Source: Ramazzottius varieornatus
Taxonomy: Eukaryota; Tardigrada; Eutardigrada; Parachela; Ramazzottiidae
Length of the DNA: 64,000 nucleotides
Direction of reading: 5' to 3'
NCBI GenBank assembly: GCA_001949185.1
Contig: BDGG01000002.1
Coordinates: 3,295,679-3,359,678 of the forward strand
Under the pieces are notes generated by a model. It was not told the origin of the DNA. It made no database searches and saw nothing but the letters and a program-made list of their open reading frames with translations. Below, piece by piece: positions 24,129 through 36,103 of this stretch (positions are counted from its first letter, which is position 1; each line of letters begins with the position of its first letter). The translations under genes were made by a program, and so were the position numbers.

Positions 24129-24763
24129 CCTCCTTGTCAATCAGGAATCAAATGAATGTGCATTACGTCAAAGCGGTCTGGTTACGTCATTGGGACGGAG
24201 CCGTACGGCCATTGTATCCCTGTTCCCGAATTTTGGCGTCCAGGAATTATTTCCGCCGATGCTGCCTGCCTGTGATTATACAGTGAACTCTCGTCTACTT
24301 ATATAGCGAATTGGTTTCAGAGTTGGAGTGGGCCGACTGGCGTAAATCCTTTGTCAGTTTACGCGTACGAGCTCGTACCGGGCCATACTGACGGGAAGCA
24401 GAGATCTTATCAGCTGATCTTCCCCGGTAGCGGGATAACCAAGAGCTGATCCCAACTTTCTGCAACGACCATCTGATAGCTCTGATGGACAAATATGGTC
24501 GCACGAAAGGTTCCAGCTCGATTGGAATCTTCTCTGAAGTTAGAGAGACAAAAATCCAAAGGTACGGTGCTCGTGAAACGGAGCTTGGCGAGTTAATACC
24601 ACAGTAACCACACACAGCAACCTTGCGAAAAAATGTAGGACGATTTTTTCTTCCGCGTTGCATCTTCATCTTGTTTCTCTGCATCGTATCTGTGCTCCCG
24701 CCGCAATCAGTTAACCTCGAACAAACCGTCATGGACGAATAAGTATCTAAGTTTTTATTAGCT

Positions 24764-27700
24764 ATGAAACGCGCGAATTCGAAATCATCGTCGGACTTTT
24801 TTGACAAAGGTTCAAAAGATAGCCTCGGGTTCCATCCTAACTGCCGCAGCCCAGCAGACGTTCTTTTCTTTCAGCAATGTGGTTCAGGTGCGGGAGTGCC
24901 ATCGCGCGAAATCAGATGCTCATTTGATTCCAGCGCAAAGAGAAAATGCATGGAAAACATGCACACCCGGAAGAAGAAGAACCTTACGACGACTTCCGGC
25001 GTTTGGAGCGTACCCACAATTTCGCCCAGCGAGTATGGATTGCAATCACCATTCTTTCCCAGTAGCACTTCTCCTGACATCGTTAGCAGCAGATACCATG
25101 GGCTAGGAAGCGTAATGCACCCGGCACTGGGAAAATTCAACGAGTAAGTATGCCCCTAGTATGAAACCTGTTATGCGAACCGTGATGTAGTATTCGTGTC
25201 GAGAGCGAGGAAGTGTTTTGATGAAACGACGCTGGTTTTTCCAAAGGCGCTTTTGGCAAAATTCCAAATTGTTCAGGGAACGACTTTTTCTGGAGGGGTG
25301 TTGGACGCACGTTCTAAACGGCTGGATACAGTCATCTAGAGCATTCTCTCCAGTAGTCAGGAGCACAAACGAGGAAGCCATATGAAAACGAAACGTGCTT
25401 CAATTCACTCTGCGAATATCTTATTTCTGTTCAATATAAGATGTGATTATCGGTTGGTCAAAATCTATATCGAGACTGGGAATTTCGGAGGGATTTTTTG
25501 CGCTAAAATTAACTTGAAATATATTTTTATGTGTCGTATGCTTATTTTCCTAAAATCCCGCACTGAGTACTCCCGTCACGAGTGAATGCGCGGTTAGTAG
25601 CGCACCATGAATCACGTTTGTGCGCGAGTATGATAGGGCAAGGCACTGCGTACCATGCTGACCTGCGTTGATCGGGTTTGTACGATGACTAACGCAATTG
25701 ATTAGTTGGCGGAATCGCCAAGTTTGGTTAAGGTAAAGCTGGGGTCCTGCTTACATTTCGGCCACTGGTCCAACCTCCGGTTTGAGTGCCAAGCGTGCCA
25801 ACTTTAAGTGTACGCGTATCTGAATGTTCCCGAGATCCTCATGTCAAAAAGTCGCCATGACCAAAAGCGCCAGTTAGCAAAAACCAGCGTCAAATGGTAA
25901 CTGTCAAACATCAGCTCAGCCTCGGTGCGACCCGGTCATTGATTTTCTTTTCTATAACTTGCATTGCCCAGCATGGTATAAGGGTCTCAAGAAGTTTGAC
26001 TTGTCATACTCGAGCTCGCATGTCATATAGTATAAACTCGAGACCCTCTCGAGAAATCAGAAATTCTGTTGTTGGCGTACTGCTCAACCTACACTGAAAG
26101 ATTCTCTCGCTAGCCCGCGATAGCATCCGTTATAATCAGAGTCTTGAAAAACGCCAAGATGACCATGCGTGAGCTTATTACAGAATACAAACGCACCCAC
26201 CAGGAGCAGGATATCCTTCGCACTCCGACGGCCTGGAGCTCGTAATCCAGCGGCAACCGGCAAAACATCACAGGGGTAAGACTCTTTGCAATCTGTTACC
26301 CCCGACAATCTTTATCCTCAAATATTTTCTATTTGCGAGGCTCGATTTTGCGGTAAAGCTGTATTACTTCATTTTCAGCTCGTTACCATAAAGAAGGTAG
26401 TCGTGGATGCGTCAAAGATACGACCGGAAAATCATGCCCCGCGATACAAGTAAGTGGCCTCATGCATCTTTATTATCCAACTGTAAGCATGAACGTAGGA
26501 GCTATTAATATATCACGTTAGGTATAATTTCAGCTGAAGGGCCTGGATTAATTTGGACCCCGAGGACCACGCATTACCTCTTCGGTTCTTCAGGTGTACA
26601 TCGGAATCGAAACTGGGGGTGCTTATCCGCACCCTCTGTACCGTATCCATCACGTACACAGCAAAACCTTCTTGCCGTGTCGCGAGATGCGGGTGGACAA
26701 AAACACTCCGCTCTTACAGATGGATATCCCGCTAGAAAACGATGGCTTTGTCAGGTAAATGATGACGTCATAACATCCATGGATGCCGCCAGTCAAAAAG
26801 TTCGTGTCATGATCCGTCAGTAGGGAGTACCCACTTGGGTATCAGACCCTCTGTTTTGGGGTCCAACCGGAAACGGTCTTTCCACTATATTGTGTGTCAC
26901 TTTGGAACTGCTAACATTTTAACTTGACTCAAATTTATTCCCTGCGTTTTCTTACAATGTATTTTCGGATTAGAATTCCCTGCGTGGACGAGGCTGTCGT
27001 TTGGACCATCCTCCAGGTACTGAGGACAATACTGTTTGTAAAATAGTTGTGGAGACATAAATTTCATTTTGCGCTATTTTGAAGGCAGGAAGATTACGAT
27101 ATCGCCGACCGAACACCAAAGACAATCAAAAACATTAAACGACCTGCAGTGGTGCAACCCTCTGACGAGCCCAACATCAACCTGAAAGTGGATCCTCTGG
27201 AATACTATAAGGAAGAAGTCTTCTACCCTTTCGTAAACACGGTCATTGATCAGTTAAGTACCCGCTTTGACAAACGGAACCTCGCCCTCGCAAAGATCTC
27301 CTACCTGAATCCTGCCAGGATCATCATGGGTGCAGCAGATGGAGACGTGTTCAAGTCGACAGTCCGCTTGTACAGAAACGATCTAAAGAACGTCAACCTC
27401 AAATCCTTGAAAATAGAGTACAACTGGGTCTGCCTGTGGTCGAAGAAGAATATGAAAAAAGACGCAGTGACCCCTGCGGACGTGGTCAGCACGCTACGCA
27501 TCATGATAGAGAACAAGCTCGACCTGAAATTTCCCAACACCTACCGACCCCTCCAGATCTACGCCGTGGTTCCCGTAACGTCCTGTACGGCAGAAAGAAC
27601 CTTCTCAGCTCTTCGACAAAGAAAAACTACCTTCGAACAAGAATGAACAACGATAGACTGACCTTCCTTACGCCGATTATCGTTCACAAGAACTTCATCG

Positions 27701-30035
27701 TCGACCATCAAGAAGTCGTCTTCAAATTTCTCGGAAAAAGGATGAAGCGCAGAATTCCGCCGGAAGCTCCATCCAAGCCAAACCCTAATGTTCCAATGCC
27801 GGATATTCAAGACGATCCCGATCTTCCAGCAGAGCTGACCATGGAAGATTTGGAAGCCTACTTCCCACCGGAGCAACAACCCTTGTCGTAATCTCCGTGT
27901 CCTTTATGATCCAAGCTATTTTGCAAGTTTTCCATTTCGTCATTCTTTGAGGCAACATATGTCAACGGGAACGCCAAACACAGATGTATAGTTAGTTGTT
28001 TTCAACGGGAGATAGTTTGGGCGTTTTAGTCTCCCTCATTTCAAAGTTTTTATTCATTCTTTCTGCTTTGCGGTATTTATCTAACTTTTCAGTACTAACG
28101 CACCTTGACGCTGGCATATACGGTACACGAAGCCTACGATGACGTGCCTTTGTGTTAACCCGCATTTGGATGCAATCCGTAGAGGAAGATAGTTTCCTAC
28201 ATCCAACTTGATATTGTCAATTTGTATCACATATCATGCTATCAAATCCCATGGCTTGCATCTCCCTCGTTCTTTAGCCACTTGGTTCAAGTTGTGATCT
28301 GTATCGCAGGTCTACCTGACATTAGACAGACGCCGCGGTGAGCGTACTGTCTGTGTGGAATTCATAGAACCTTCCCTGATACTCACATAGAATGACAGGT
28401 ATTTCAGAAATCAATTCCATTACGATCTCAGCTTCTTTAGAACCATGTATGAACTGACGCGTTACGTACGAGGGAAAGGTTGTAAAGTTAGCCCCCCCAT
28501 ACTGGGTTTGTAAAGTTAGCCATCTAAGTTCGCCTGTTCTCTACTACTCAATCCCAAACTTTTAAGGATAGATCGATAGATGAAATAATGAGCTGTCGAA
28601 TGGTGTTAGGTACAGTCAACACGAGGAGTCAAGAGAAACCGAGAGATCCGCAATTAAAAGAACGTTGAAATCTCATGTTAAAAAGCCAAGACTGACAATC
28701 AAATAGTCAATCAAGCGATAGACGCTACAGCCGTGGCTAACTTTACAAACTTGGTATAGGGTAGCTAAGTTTACAACCTTTACGTCGTATGCATAAGAGA
28801 TGAACTTACTCCTGATTCGGTTTCTGGATTAAAAGTTTAAACTTGCGGTATATTTTGTCAAGTCGTACGGTACACCTCCGTCAACGGTATACCACCGAGG
28901 TCAGTACCAAAAATCAAGGTCAGCAACATTTGTGTACCCATCCCCCATCATGGCACGAACCTCGTATGGCAGGCGGCATCCTTGAAAACATCATCCGACT
29001 TTTCACGTATCCCGCTTTTGTAATAGCTTTGTCGAAGCGCAGGTCCCGTGGTAGTATGGTACATGTTTACCGGCTTAGTTTTCCAGTTTGAATTTCCTGG
29101 GGACTCTGAAGTTGCGCAACATGGATCTGGAGGCTGCCGTTGACCCATTGAAGGATGATGCGCCGAAGAAGCGAGAACCTTTTGTTCGACTTGTTTTTGA
29201 TTCCCTTACCACTGTTCAGAATCTCGATGGGTCGACACGGACCATCACGTTGCAGGTCTCCTCGACTCCCATTTGCTGTCGTGAGTGTTCAAAGTACCAA
29301 ATTATTATGTCGAATGAGAGATCTGGTTGTAGGCGCCCCTGTGGGTACGCCCGAAATTTTCCGGATGTGTCACGGAAAATGGCCTGCATGTGGTGGAACG
29401 GAAGTGATCCTTCTTGGCCGCAAATTTGTTAGAAGCGAATCTCAGCTCTTTGTCCAAGAGGTCGATGAAACAGGTATCGTACACATAACGACGCATACCA
29501 ATATCACGCTGCCTACTTTGTCAACAGTGTATTCCACGAAGCTCCGCCTGGCTGCAAATGAGGAACAAATTTTGTGGCAACAGGAAGTAGCAATAAGTCA
29601 TGAAAACTTCAGTTCCGTACATCTGGTATGGAGTACACCTACTCGAATGGAGCTCTTGGCTGGATATGCACGAACCTTGTAACATTTTGGCAACGCTTGC
29701 AGGTGGCGTCGATGGTGCCATACCGAAATCCTAAAATTACCATGCCTGTCCAAGTGCAACTTGTAATTCGTCAGAAAGGGAGCACTAGCGAACCATTCCG
29801 TTTCGAGTACATCCCGACAGTACCACCTCGGATTTCGCAACCATTGCGACACTTGATACTCCCACAGCCATTGCAATCATCACTGTCACCGCGACTACAA
29901 CACACCCAGCCAAGCAGCCGCTCATCATTCGGGAGCAAAACAGAACGAACAAGGGATTCTGTTTTGCGATTTGGTCCAGCTCATCTGTCCCGCTCTCCGT
30001 TGCTCACAAGGATGCCACATGACAGTCGATTTTGA
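24764..30035 (+). CDS. NFAT5-like Rel-homology transcription factor, copy A (8 exons)
   Basis: Exons: 24764..25143, 26184..26275, 26379..26449, 26594..26754 (or from 26534), 29087..29280, 29333..29473, 29528..29625, 29703..30035; 489 aa as joined. The DNA-binding part begins LELVIQRQPAKHHR-ARYHKEGSRG, the NFAT recognition loop. LKLRNMDLEAA, VRLVFDSL and CGGTEVILLGRKFV then lead through the IPT/dimerisation domain to MPVQVQLVIRQKG and FEYIP. This order and these motifs are NFAT, closest to NFAT5, not Dorsal/NF-kB. NFAT5 acts in the nucleus, classically in the hypertonic stress response; whether that holds here is inference. Oddity: extending exon 4 to the acceptor at 26532-26533, used in copy B, puts a TAA at 26549-26551 in frame. 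The acceptor at 26592-26593 skips it and loses 20 codons. The 2.3-kb intron 4 carries transposon remnants. The C-terminus is short. Confidence 0.8.
27089..27891 (+). pseudogene. hAT-family transposase C-terminal remnant, frameshifted
   Basis: Lies inside intron 4 of NFAT copy A. The frame from 27089 reads through YPFVNTVIDQLSTRF and ends in VTSCTAERTFSALRQ, the hAT dimerisation signature found in ZMYM/TTF-type hAT proteins. The frame then stops at 27644. The expected continuation KNYLRTRMNNDRL lies in another frame from about 27620 and runs to 27891 (acidic tail, ...FPPEQQPLS). A single-base shift near 27615-27625 therefore breaks the gene. No N-terminal zinc finger was found. Confidence 0.75.
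28467..28789. mobile_element. 323-bp pogo-related MITE in NFAT-A intron 4
   Basis: The left end TACGAGGGAAAGGTTGTAAA (then two GTAAAGTTAGCC motifs) is mirrored at 28730-28789. Both borders end in TA. The first 13 bases, TACGAGGGAAAGG, equal the terminus of the 2.86-kb pogo element at 57336-60196, so it is plausibly a non-autonomous relative. It has no coding frame. Confidence 0.7.
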
Positions 30036-30705
30036 AATCGCCAACTGACTAAAGGATCGAACCACATGTTTATAGCCGCCAAATTTGAATTCTGAAGGGG
30101 ATGAAAAACGCTCCACGAATCTGGTCATGCGCGTGAGCGATGATCAAGTAGCGCAGAAGGGATTACTTTGAGGTATTTGGTCCAGTGTCTAAACCGGAAA
30201 TCGAGGATTCCATTATTTTTGCTGTCGGGCAGGTTTGCCGTGGCGCGCCATTATCTTAGATTATAAAGGCTTTTCGGCCCTATATTCAACCTTTACATCT
30301 TGATTATAATTAGACAGCGCAAAAAAGTATCCCCGACGGCGTAACGCAACAGCGTACATCAGTTTTCACGATCAGGTGCCGATTTGTTCGTGTTTGCGCT
30401 GCCCATGTGGCAATACGGGGCCTCAAGTCCACAGGCCGCGCCGGCTATCTGATGGCAGTTGACTTACGATGACTGCCTCATATTAATCGCGAATAGTTTC
30501 CCACCTGAAAACAATGATAAATGAAACGTACGCGTTGCGTATTCGTCGCAGTGGACGAGCGTCACACGCTAGCTGTAGAAAGGAAAATCGATTTCAAATT
30601 CACTCAGGCTTCATTTACACGCTTGTCCAACGCACCGCACTGATCATGAGCGTGTTCTTCTATGATTTCAGCGAGTTCTGTTTATAATGTTTCTCGAAAT
30701 CTGCA
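30036..30705. other. spacer between the two NFAT genes
   Basis: 670 bp with no recognised gene. It should hold the 3' UTR of copy A and the promoter of copy B. Confidence 0.4.
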
Positions 30706-33700
30706 ATGGAATCCGCCGCATCTGCCTCGAATCGATTGCCTGTTGATCCAGCCTCAAGAGGCGGAGTGATCGTACCGGCCAACAAGGATGTCCCTTCGAC
30801 CATTTGTCATCTAATCCACGAAGCAATTTCAACCTCCGTCATGACCACGCCGTTTCCGCCATCAAAAGGTAAATCACATCCGGTCGATGCAAGTCCACTG
30901 AAAAAAGCTGCGCCAAGGAGCTTTTGCACTGACGCAGTGCCCACTGTTGTTCGGTATCAAGCTGATCTCCCTGTACCGTGCCCCATTGGTTCACCACGCA
31001 CAAACGGACTAGGACCACGCCAAACCGAGAACGCTGCTGATCTCGGCATATTCAGCAAGTGAGTTCTTTATATATTTCTCGAGGCTATTGCTATGAATAC
31101 TGTAAGAATTCGCTGCGTCCGCGTAGTACGTACACGTACGTGACGATACACTCCCGTAGGCGGTTGAACAGGCAGTAAAGCCGGACTGGTGGCTGTACTT
31201 CACTTGTACGATGACGTAATGCGCGAACTTTGCGGATTTTTACAGTAACTTTTGGGCATATTCATCAGGGTATTCACTATACATATTTCATATTTGAATT
31301 TTATTGCTGCGTATTCGGATTTTTCAGTCTCAAATGTTTGTCCGTGTAGCTGTATGGGAAACCTAGTTCGCCGCACAGGAATTAGTCGCCTCGGAGCGAC
31401 ATGCTTCCTGCCGCTTGTTCGTTATCAAACGAAGGACAAAAGTTTTAGCGGAGATGGAAATTGCCCATCCCGCACGGTTGTCGTCCCTGATTTATGATTG
31501 CGCAGAACCCAGACGCAGAAACATAATAATGGATCTTTAATGAAATGCAACAATTACGTGCCGGGAGCAGTCATGGGAGGTGAATAGGTCAGGTAAAAAT
31601 TGCGAATATAAAACGCTCGTTACGTTCCCACTGGTATTCGGCCCGATTGCTTCTCCCGTAGGACTTGAGCATGCGCAAATCGGGCATGTATATCCCAGCC
31701 GCAGATAATCAGCCTGATTAAGGGCTGTCATAAAGGTTGATAATCCCTAAATTTTGCAGACCGCAATGTCTTACAGATACCATCAAAACATCCTACGGTC
31801 TTGAGGATGTAGCTATTAGATCGCGATCGACTTCTTACAGCGTTCGCCGCACAGTCTAGGTTTCGTAACGACGACGTAACGTGGTAAAATTCAACCGTAG
31901 AAAATTTTCATGGACAGCAGCCATCAGCTGATCAGCTGTTTTACTCTAACGCTTCAACGCTGTTGTCGACTTCTTCCCAGAGAAGCCTTGGAATAGTCTG
32001 AACTGTGGAAGGTGTGCATGTTCCGGTAGAATGGAGATCCAACAGTCTTACTGCTAGTGCCATAATAAACATGACGAGGTTTGGCTCTTCCGCTCAGTAT
32101 CCAGCACGTACGTACAGCAGTCCCGCCTTCGATGTTGGTTTTTACTCGTGGCAAGAATCACCTGTCCGTGCCGCCGTAGCGAAAGGGCCTGGCCCGTAAT
32201 TTTTACTGGCCCATAATATCTCGTCGCGCGTGTACCAGAATTTCTCGTCTTGCGTGTATGCTTTCTCAAAACACGTTGTTGGAGATACTTAGCGTACGAA
32301 GACAGTCGGTCGAGACAAGAACACTGTAACAAGGTCTACACTCCGGAACTTTGTTTCGATTTTTTAAGAATAAAGCTGATGTAGGAGAACAGTCGAGATC
32401 CTTCACTACTCCATTTTCCAGTACGAATTTTCATGGGAAGGGTCGGCATATCGGGCATCCTCTGCTTTCACGGTCTCTGGATCCTCCAATAATATTTCGA
32501 ATTAGTGTACAATTTTGCAATCGACCATACCGGGATGCACTGCATGATGAAATCTTGCATCTGCCCATACCAAGATCGGAAAACCAGCATCTCGAACCAG
32601 CGATCAGATAGCTATGCCCTTCACCCTTTAGGAATCGATTTCTCATTTATGAACCCGGATGTGGTTTTTCAGAATGTCGATTCCGCCGCTGACCGATGCA
32701 CTTCCCTCCAGGCACGGAAATCTGGAGCTAGTCATCAACAGGCAGCCGCGCAGCTACCACAGAGGTTCGTGAGTTGCTCTTTGGTCTTTTAATTCCCCAC
32801 CGAGGTGCTCGTAGAACTAGAAACGCTCTTACTAACCACAGAGACTACCTATCATCGACTTCTCCTGAGATTATAGCTGCGAATGCCAGAGCTTACATAC
32901 TTGGGGCTCTGACTATCTAACCCGGTACTCAACTGTTTTTCCTACAGCACGCTACGAGAAGGAAGGAAGCCGTGGAAGTATCAAAGACGCAACCGGAAAC
33001 TCTTGTCCTGCTATCCGGGTAAGTACGGTCATTAGAGGATGAATATAAACCGCTCCCGCTAACTGTTATCCGTCAATGAACTATTTCCCCAGCTTAAAGG
33101 ACTCAAAGGCACAAAAGGCGCGACCTCGATTTTGCATGTTTTTGTGGCCGCCAAATCGGACCCCATTGGACCACATCCACTGTACCGCATACACGCGGTG
33201 TTCGGGAAGAACTGCATTCCTTGCGACGAGCGACAGATTGATGGCATTCCAGTGGTGGAGGTGCCTATCAGGAATGACAACGACGGAGTAGTAAAGTGAG
33301 CATCGGCACGACGTTGATGATCCGACGCAAAATCTTCCCCGTGATGTTTTGTGTCTGTAGTCTCAACTGTATGGGAATTACCAAGTTGCGAAACGCCGAT
33401 CTAGAAACCGCTCCAGGTGCACGAAAGATCAGCCGTAGGAATGTACCAGACTCTAGTGTTCGACTGGTCTTTCGGGCCATCACGTCGGTTCGAGGTCGTG
33501 ACGGCTTTTGTCAGACGACAATACTGCAAACTTGCTCGGATCCCATCTGTTGCAGTAAGTACTACGAGACAAATCATACAATATGGCTTTTCCTTTCAAT
33601 TCTGAACAAACGGTGTAACATCGTATGACCATCAGACGACAGCAGAAGCGTGTGCCGTAGTATCAGGTGAGAAAGTATGACTCGCAACTTTTGGAAAGAG

Positions 33701-35587
33701 AGTTTTCAAAAGTTTTTCCGGATTTTAAATCTCAAACGTTTTGACCAGATTATATCCACCCATACTAGCAGTATACTTTTGCCGTTTTTTTCAGCATAAA
33801 TTATTGTCGCTGTTAGAAGAGAATGAGGAGGACAAATAATTTACTCTGTGAAGCCATTTGACTGCCTCGTCAAAAGAGAATTTTTCTTTCTCGCTGGAAA
33901 CAGAGCTAACCTCTCATGGTGACAATGGTCCGCCATTGTCAGGTCCCGTCAACGGGAGCCGTGAGCTGGATCCGGAGTTACCAGGTCCACCTCGTATACA
34001 GTTTTGCGGGAGAATTTTGTGCATAGTGCACTTTGGAGCTATCTGGCAACAGTGCTAAATTCAGTTGCGAAAATAATTTCGGCTTCTAACCGACAAGTTC
34101 CTTCAAACAGTACCTACCAAGTTTCAGAAGGAACTGGTCCATTGTTAGGTTTTTTAGGGTATCGGAAATCCATATAGCGGCCAAGACTCTCATACAACAA
34201 CTAGGCAGTGGACAAAACTTTGCTTCGGTGTCGCTCTCAGGGTTCCAGTGCTAGGCGGCTCATTGTTCTATGCAGCATGGTTTTTTGGCCGTGAAAAAAG
34301 TGATGGTGAACTGAAAACAATCGAAACTTTAAAGTCTACCAAAATTTCGCTTATTCTCAACCCGAAAAAAATCATTCCTGTCTAGCTATGAAACAGGGGA
34401 GACATGACCATTAAAAGATCAAACAGAGTTCGCAGAATGACGAATAAGGTGTTTGAGAACGAAAGGACGAGGGAGAGCAGAACTACGAATTTTCAAGGTG
34501 GAAGGTGTATCAAAAGTTTCAAGTTAAGTCACACTTTCGCACCTGATGTCCGTTCTTTTGTAGCATCCTTACCAGGTGTGCCGGAAGTTCTGCAATTGTC
34601 ACACGAACAATGGCCCGTCACCGGAGGACTACGTATCATTATTCTGGGGCGAAACTTCATCAAAGACGAATGCAGGGCGATCGTCCAGGAAACGAAGGGA
34701 AAGGGTAAATTCCGCGTTTCGGTCAAGTCTGCCTTAGCTGCTCCAATACGAAAGTTTCAAATTTACAGGGGATGAGACAGTGATATGGCAACACGAGCTC
34801 TTCATTCAGCGAGAAAACTTCTTGACCGTCCATTTGGTAGCTTGAACAGTTTCTGGGTTATCATCAATACACCCATGTTATGTGCGTTTTTGAATCTCTA
34901 CAGGTGGCGCTTATGGTACCATACGTCAAGCTGTTGATCACCCGGCCTGTCCAGTGCCAGCTGATTATACAGCAGAAAGGACAGACCAGCGAACCCTACT
35001 ATTTCACGTACATACCATCCGTACAACCTCTCTGGCCTCCACCCCAGATTCAGCCATCCCCGCTTCTACGTCGGGCACTATGCACCTCGTACTCTGCATG
35101 CTCATCTCCTACGGACGAACCAGCATTAGAGCACAGTTTGGGGTCCATGGGATCCAGCTCATCCGCGTACACACCATTCTCTCAGACGAGTAACGAGGAT
35201 GTGCAAGATGCATATCCCGTTCCTCGCCATTGCTTGCATGAGCCGTCTCCTTCTTGGAACAACACGCTTGAAGTGGACCACAGTAGTGCTGTGGTCACTA
35301 ATGTATCAGGTCGGAGGGATTTGCTTGCATTGCATACTGAGCAACCGCAAGCGTTGCATCACTCCTTTCCGGGTGCAGGGCAGCATCAAATTGCTGGCAA
35401 AAAGCGCAATCATCCAGAACATGACGAGGTTAGTTGGCCACTTCCTCCTCGAGATGGAACCTTGTCTTCTGCAATTGACGATATCACTGTCGACGAATAT
35501 CTGGCATCGCTCGGCAGTGAGGAGATGATGAACGCAGCCAATGCCCTCTTCGCGGAGGTGTTCGACGAAATTATGAATTGCCCGTGA
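30706..35587 (+). CDS. NFAT5-like Rel-homology transcription factor, copy B (8 exons)
   Basis: Exons: 30706..31058, 32673..32764, 32948..33018, 33093..33295, 33361..33554, 34564..34704, 34769..34836, 34904..35587; 601 aa, all phases closing. Exons 2, 3, 5 and 6 have exactly the same lengths as in copy A (92, 71, 194, 141), so the two are tandem duplicates. Residues about 131-172 carry LELVINRQPRSYHR-ARYEKEGSRG (DNA-contact loop). LKLRNADLETA-type sequence (TKLRNADLETAPG), SSVRLVFRAI, GVPEVLQLS and GGLRIIILGRNFIKDE follow, ending FTYIP near 410. The last 190 aa are Ser/Pro-rich and finish in an acidic amphipathic stretch (DDITVDEYLASLGSEEM), a possible activation domain. No PxIxIT calcineurin docking motif is obvious, as in NFAT5. 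The exon 2 donor is G^GTTCGTGAGT. Introns 1 and 5 are about 1.6 and 1.0 kb; MITEs sit in intron 1. Confidence 0.9.
31098..31247. mobile_element. MITE family C, 150-bp copy in NFAT-B intron 1
   Basis: The ends TACTGTAAGAATTCGC and GGATTTTTACAGTA are inverted and TA-bordered. The interior resembles 4399-4939 and 11909-12059 (GTACGTACACGTACGTGACG; CTGTACTTCACTTGTACG). Confidence 0.7.
31870..32234. mobile_element. MITE family A, long form, reversed and truncated
   Basis: Inverse complement of 11479-11850, including GTGGTAAAATTCAACCGTAG and CGTGCCGCCGTAGCGAAAGG. It ends in the family terminus CCCATAATATCTCGTCGC then GCGTGTAC. The opposite terminus is missing. A second short terminus-like piece (CTCGTCTTGCGTGTA) follows at about 32243-32258. 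Inside NFAT-B intron 1. Confidence 0.65.
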
Positions 35588-36103
35588 GAGCGAAAGGTCC
35601 AGGATAGCCTCACTGACTGAGTCCATGGAAAAGGATGGATACCCAAATCTTTCCCGCGACAAGTTGCCGTCTCAACTAAATTTCAACTTATTCAAAGTCT
35701 GGCAGTGCGTTTTGAAGCTCAGTCTGCACAGTATTACCAAAAGTCACCTGGCTGAAAAATATGATGTGATGTTCATGCTCGTAGCTCCTGCAGTGGTCTT
35801 CACTGTTTGTCATTAGCTTGACTATGGCACACGGCTTTCCAGAATGACTGCTCTGCAAGAAAAGTTCTCATCCGATTATTATCTACCTATATAAATTATC
35901 TATTCTATTATCTATTCTAAAACTATGCACCAGGCCAAAAGTCAGAACTGCCATTATATTGGTGCTTCAACATGGATTGAGTGTTAGTTCCACGCTTTGC
36001 CTGGCTTCACGCTTTCACGCTTCGCGCCAGTATCGGTTGAAAACACCAGTCGATCGTACGACTCTCTGTTAGGGCTGCGCAGCGCCGCAGGACAGACCTT
36101 AAT
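35588..36103. other. intergenic; no gene recognised
   Basis: 3' flank of NFAT-B, with AT-rich CTATCTATTCTA-like repeats at about 35880-35920. No gene recognised. Confidence 0.4.

Larger units (their letters stand above)
23242..24585. mobile_element. large foldback element with arms of about 260 bp
   Basis: The left arm (AGCTCCGTTTCACGAGCA at 23242, through GTCTCTCTAACTTCAGAG, to CCACTCCAACTCT at 23746) is repeated in inverse at about 24319-24585. The left arm is interrupted by a second hairpin element (23471-23710) that is absent from the right arm. The interior (about 23760-24310) shows no transposase and contains an assembly gap. The arm length is typical of foldback-type DNA transposons; the superfamily is unknown. 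Confidence 0.7.

Noticed and set aside
24801-25106. Alternative plus-strand frame over NFAT-A exon 1
   Set aside because: The frame from 24764 splices in phase to the Rel-domain exons; this one does not.
24764-35587. Interpretation of the two Rel-homology genes as Dorsal/NF-kB
   Set aside because: The ARYxKEGSRG loop, LKLRNADxE and GVPEVL..GG...LGRNF order is that of NFAT5-type proteins; no RFRYxCEG motif or ankyrin repeats occur.
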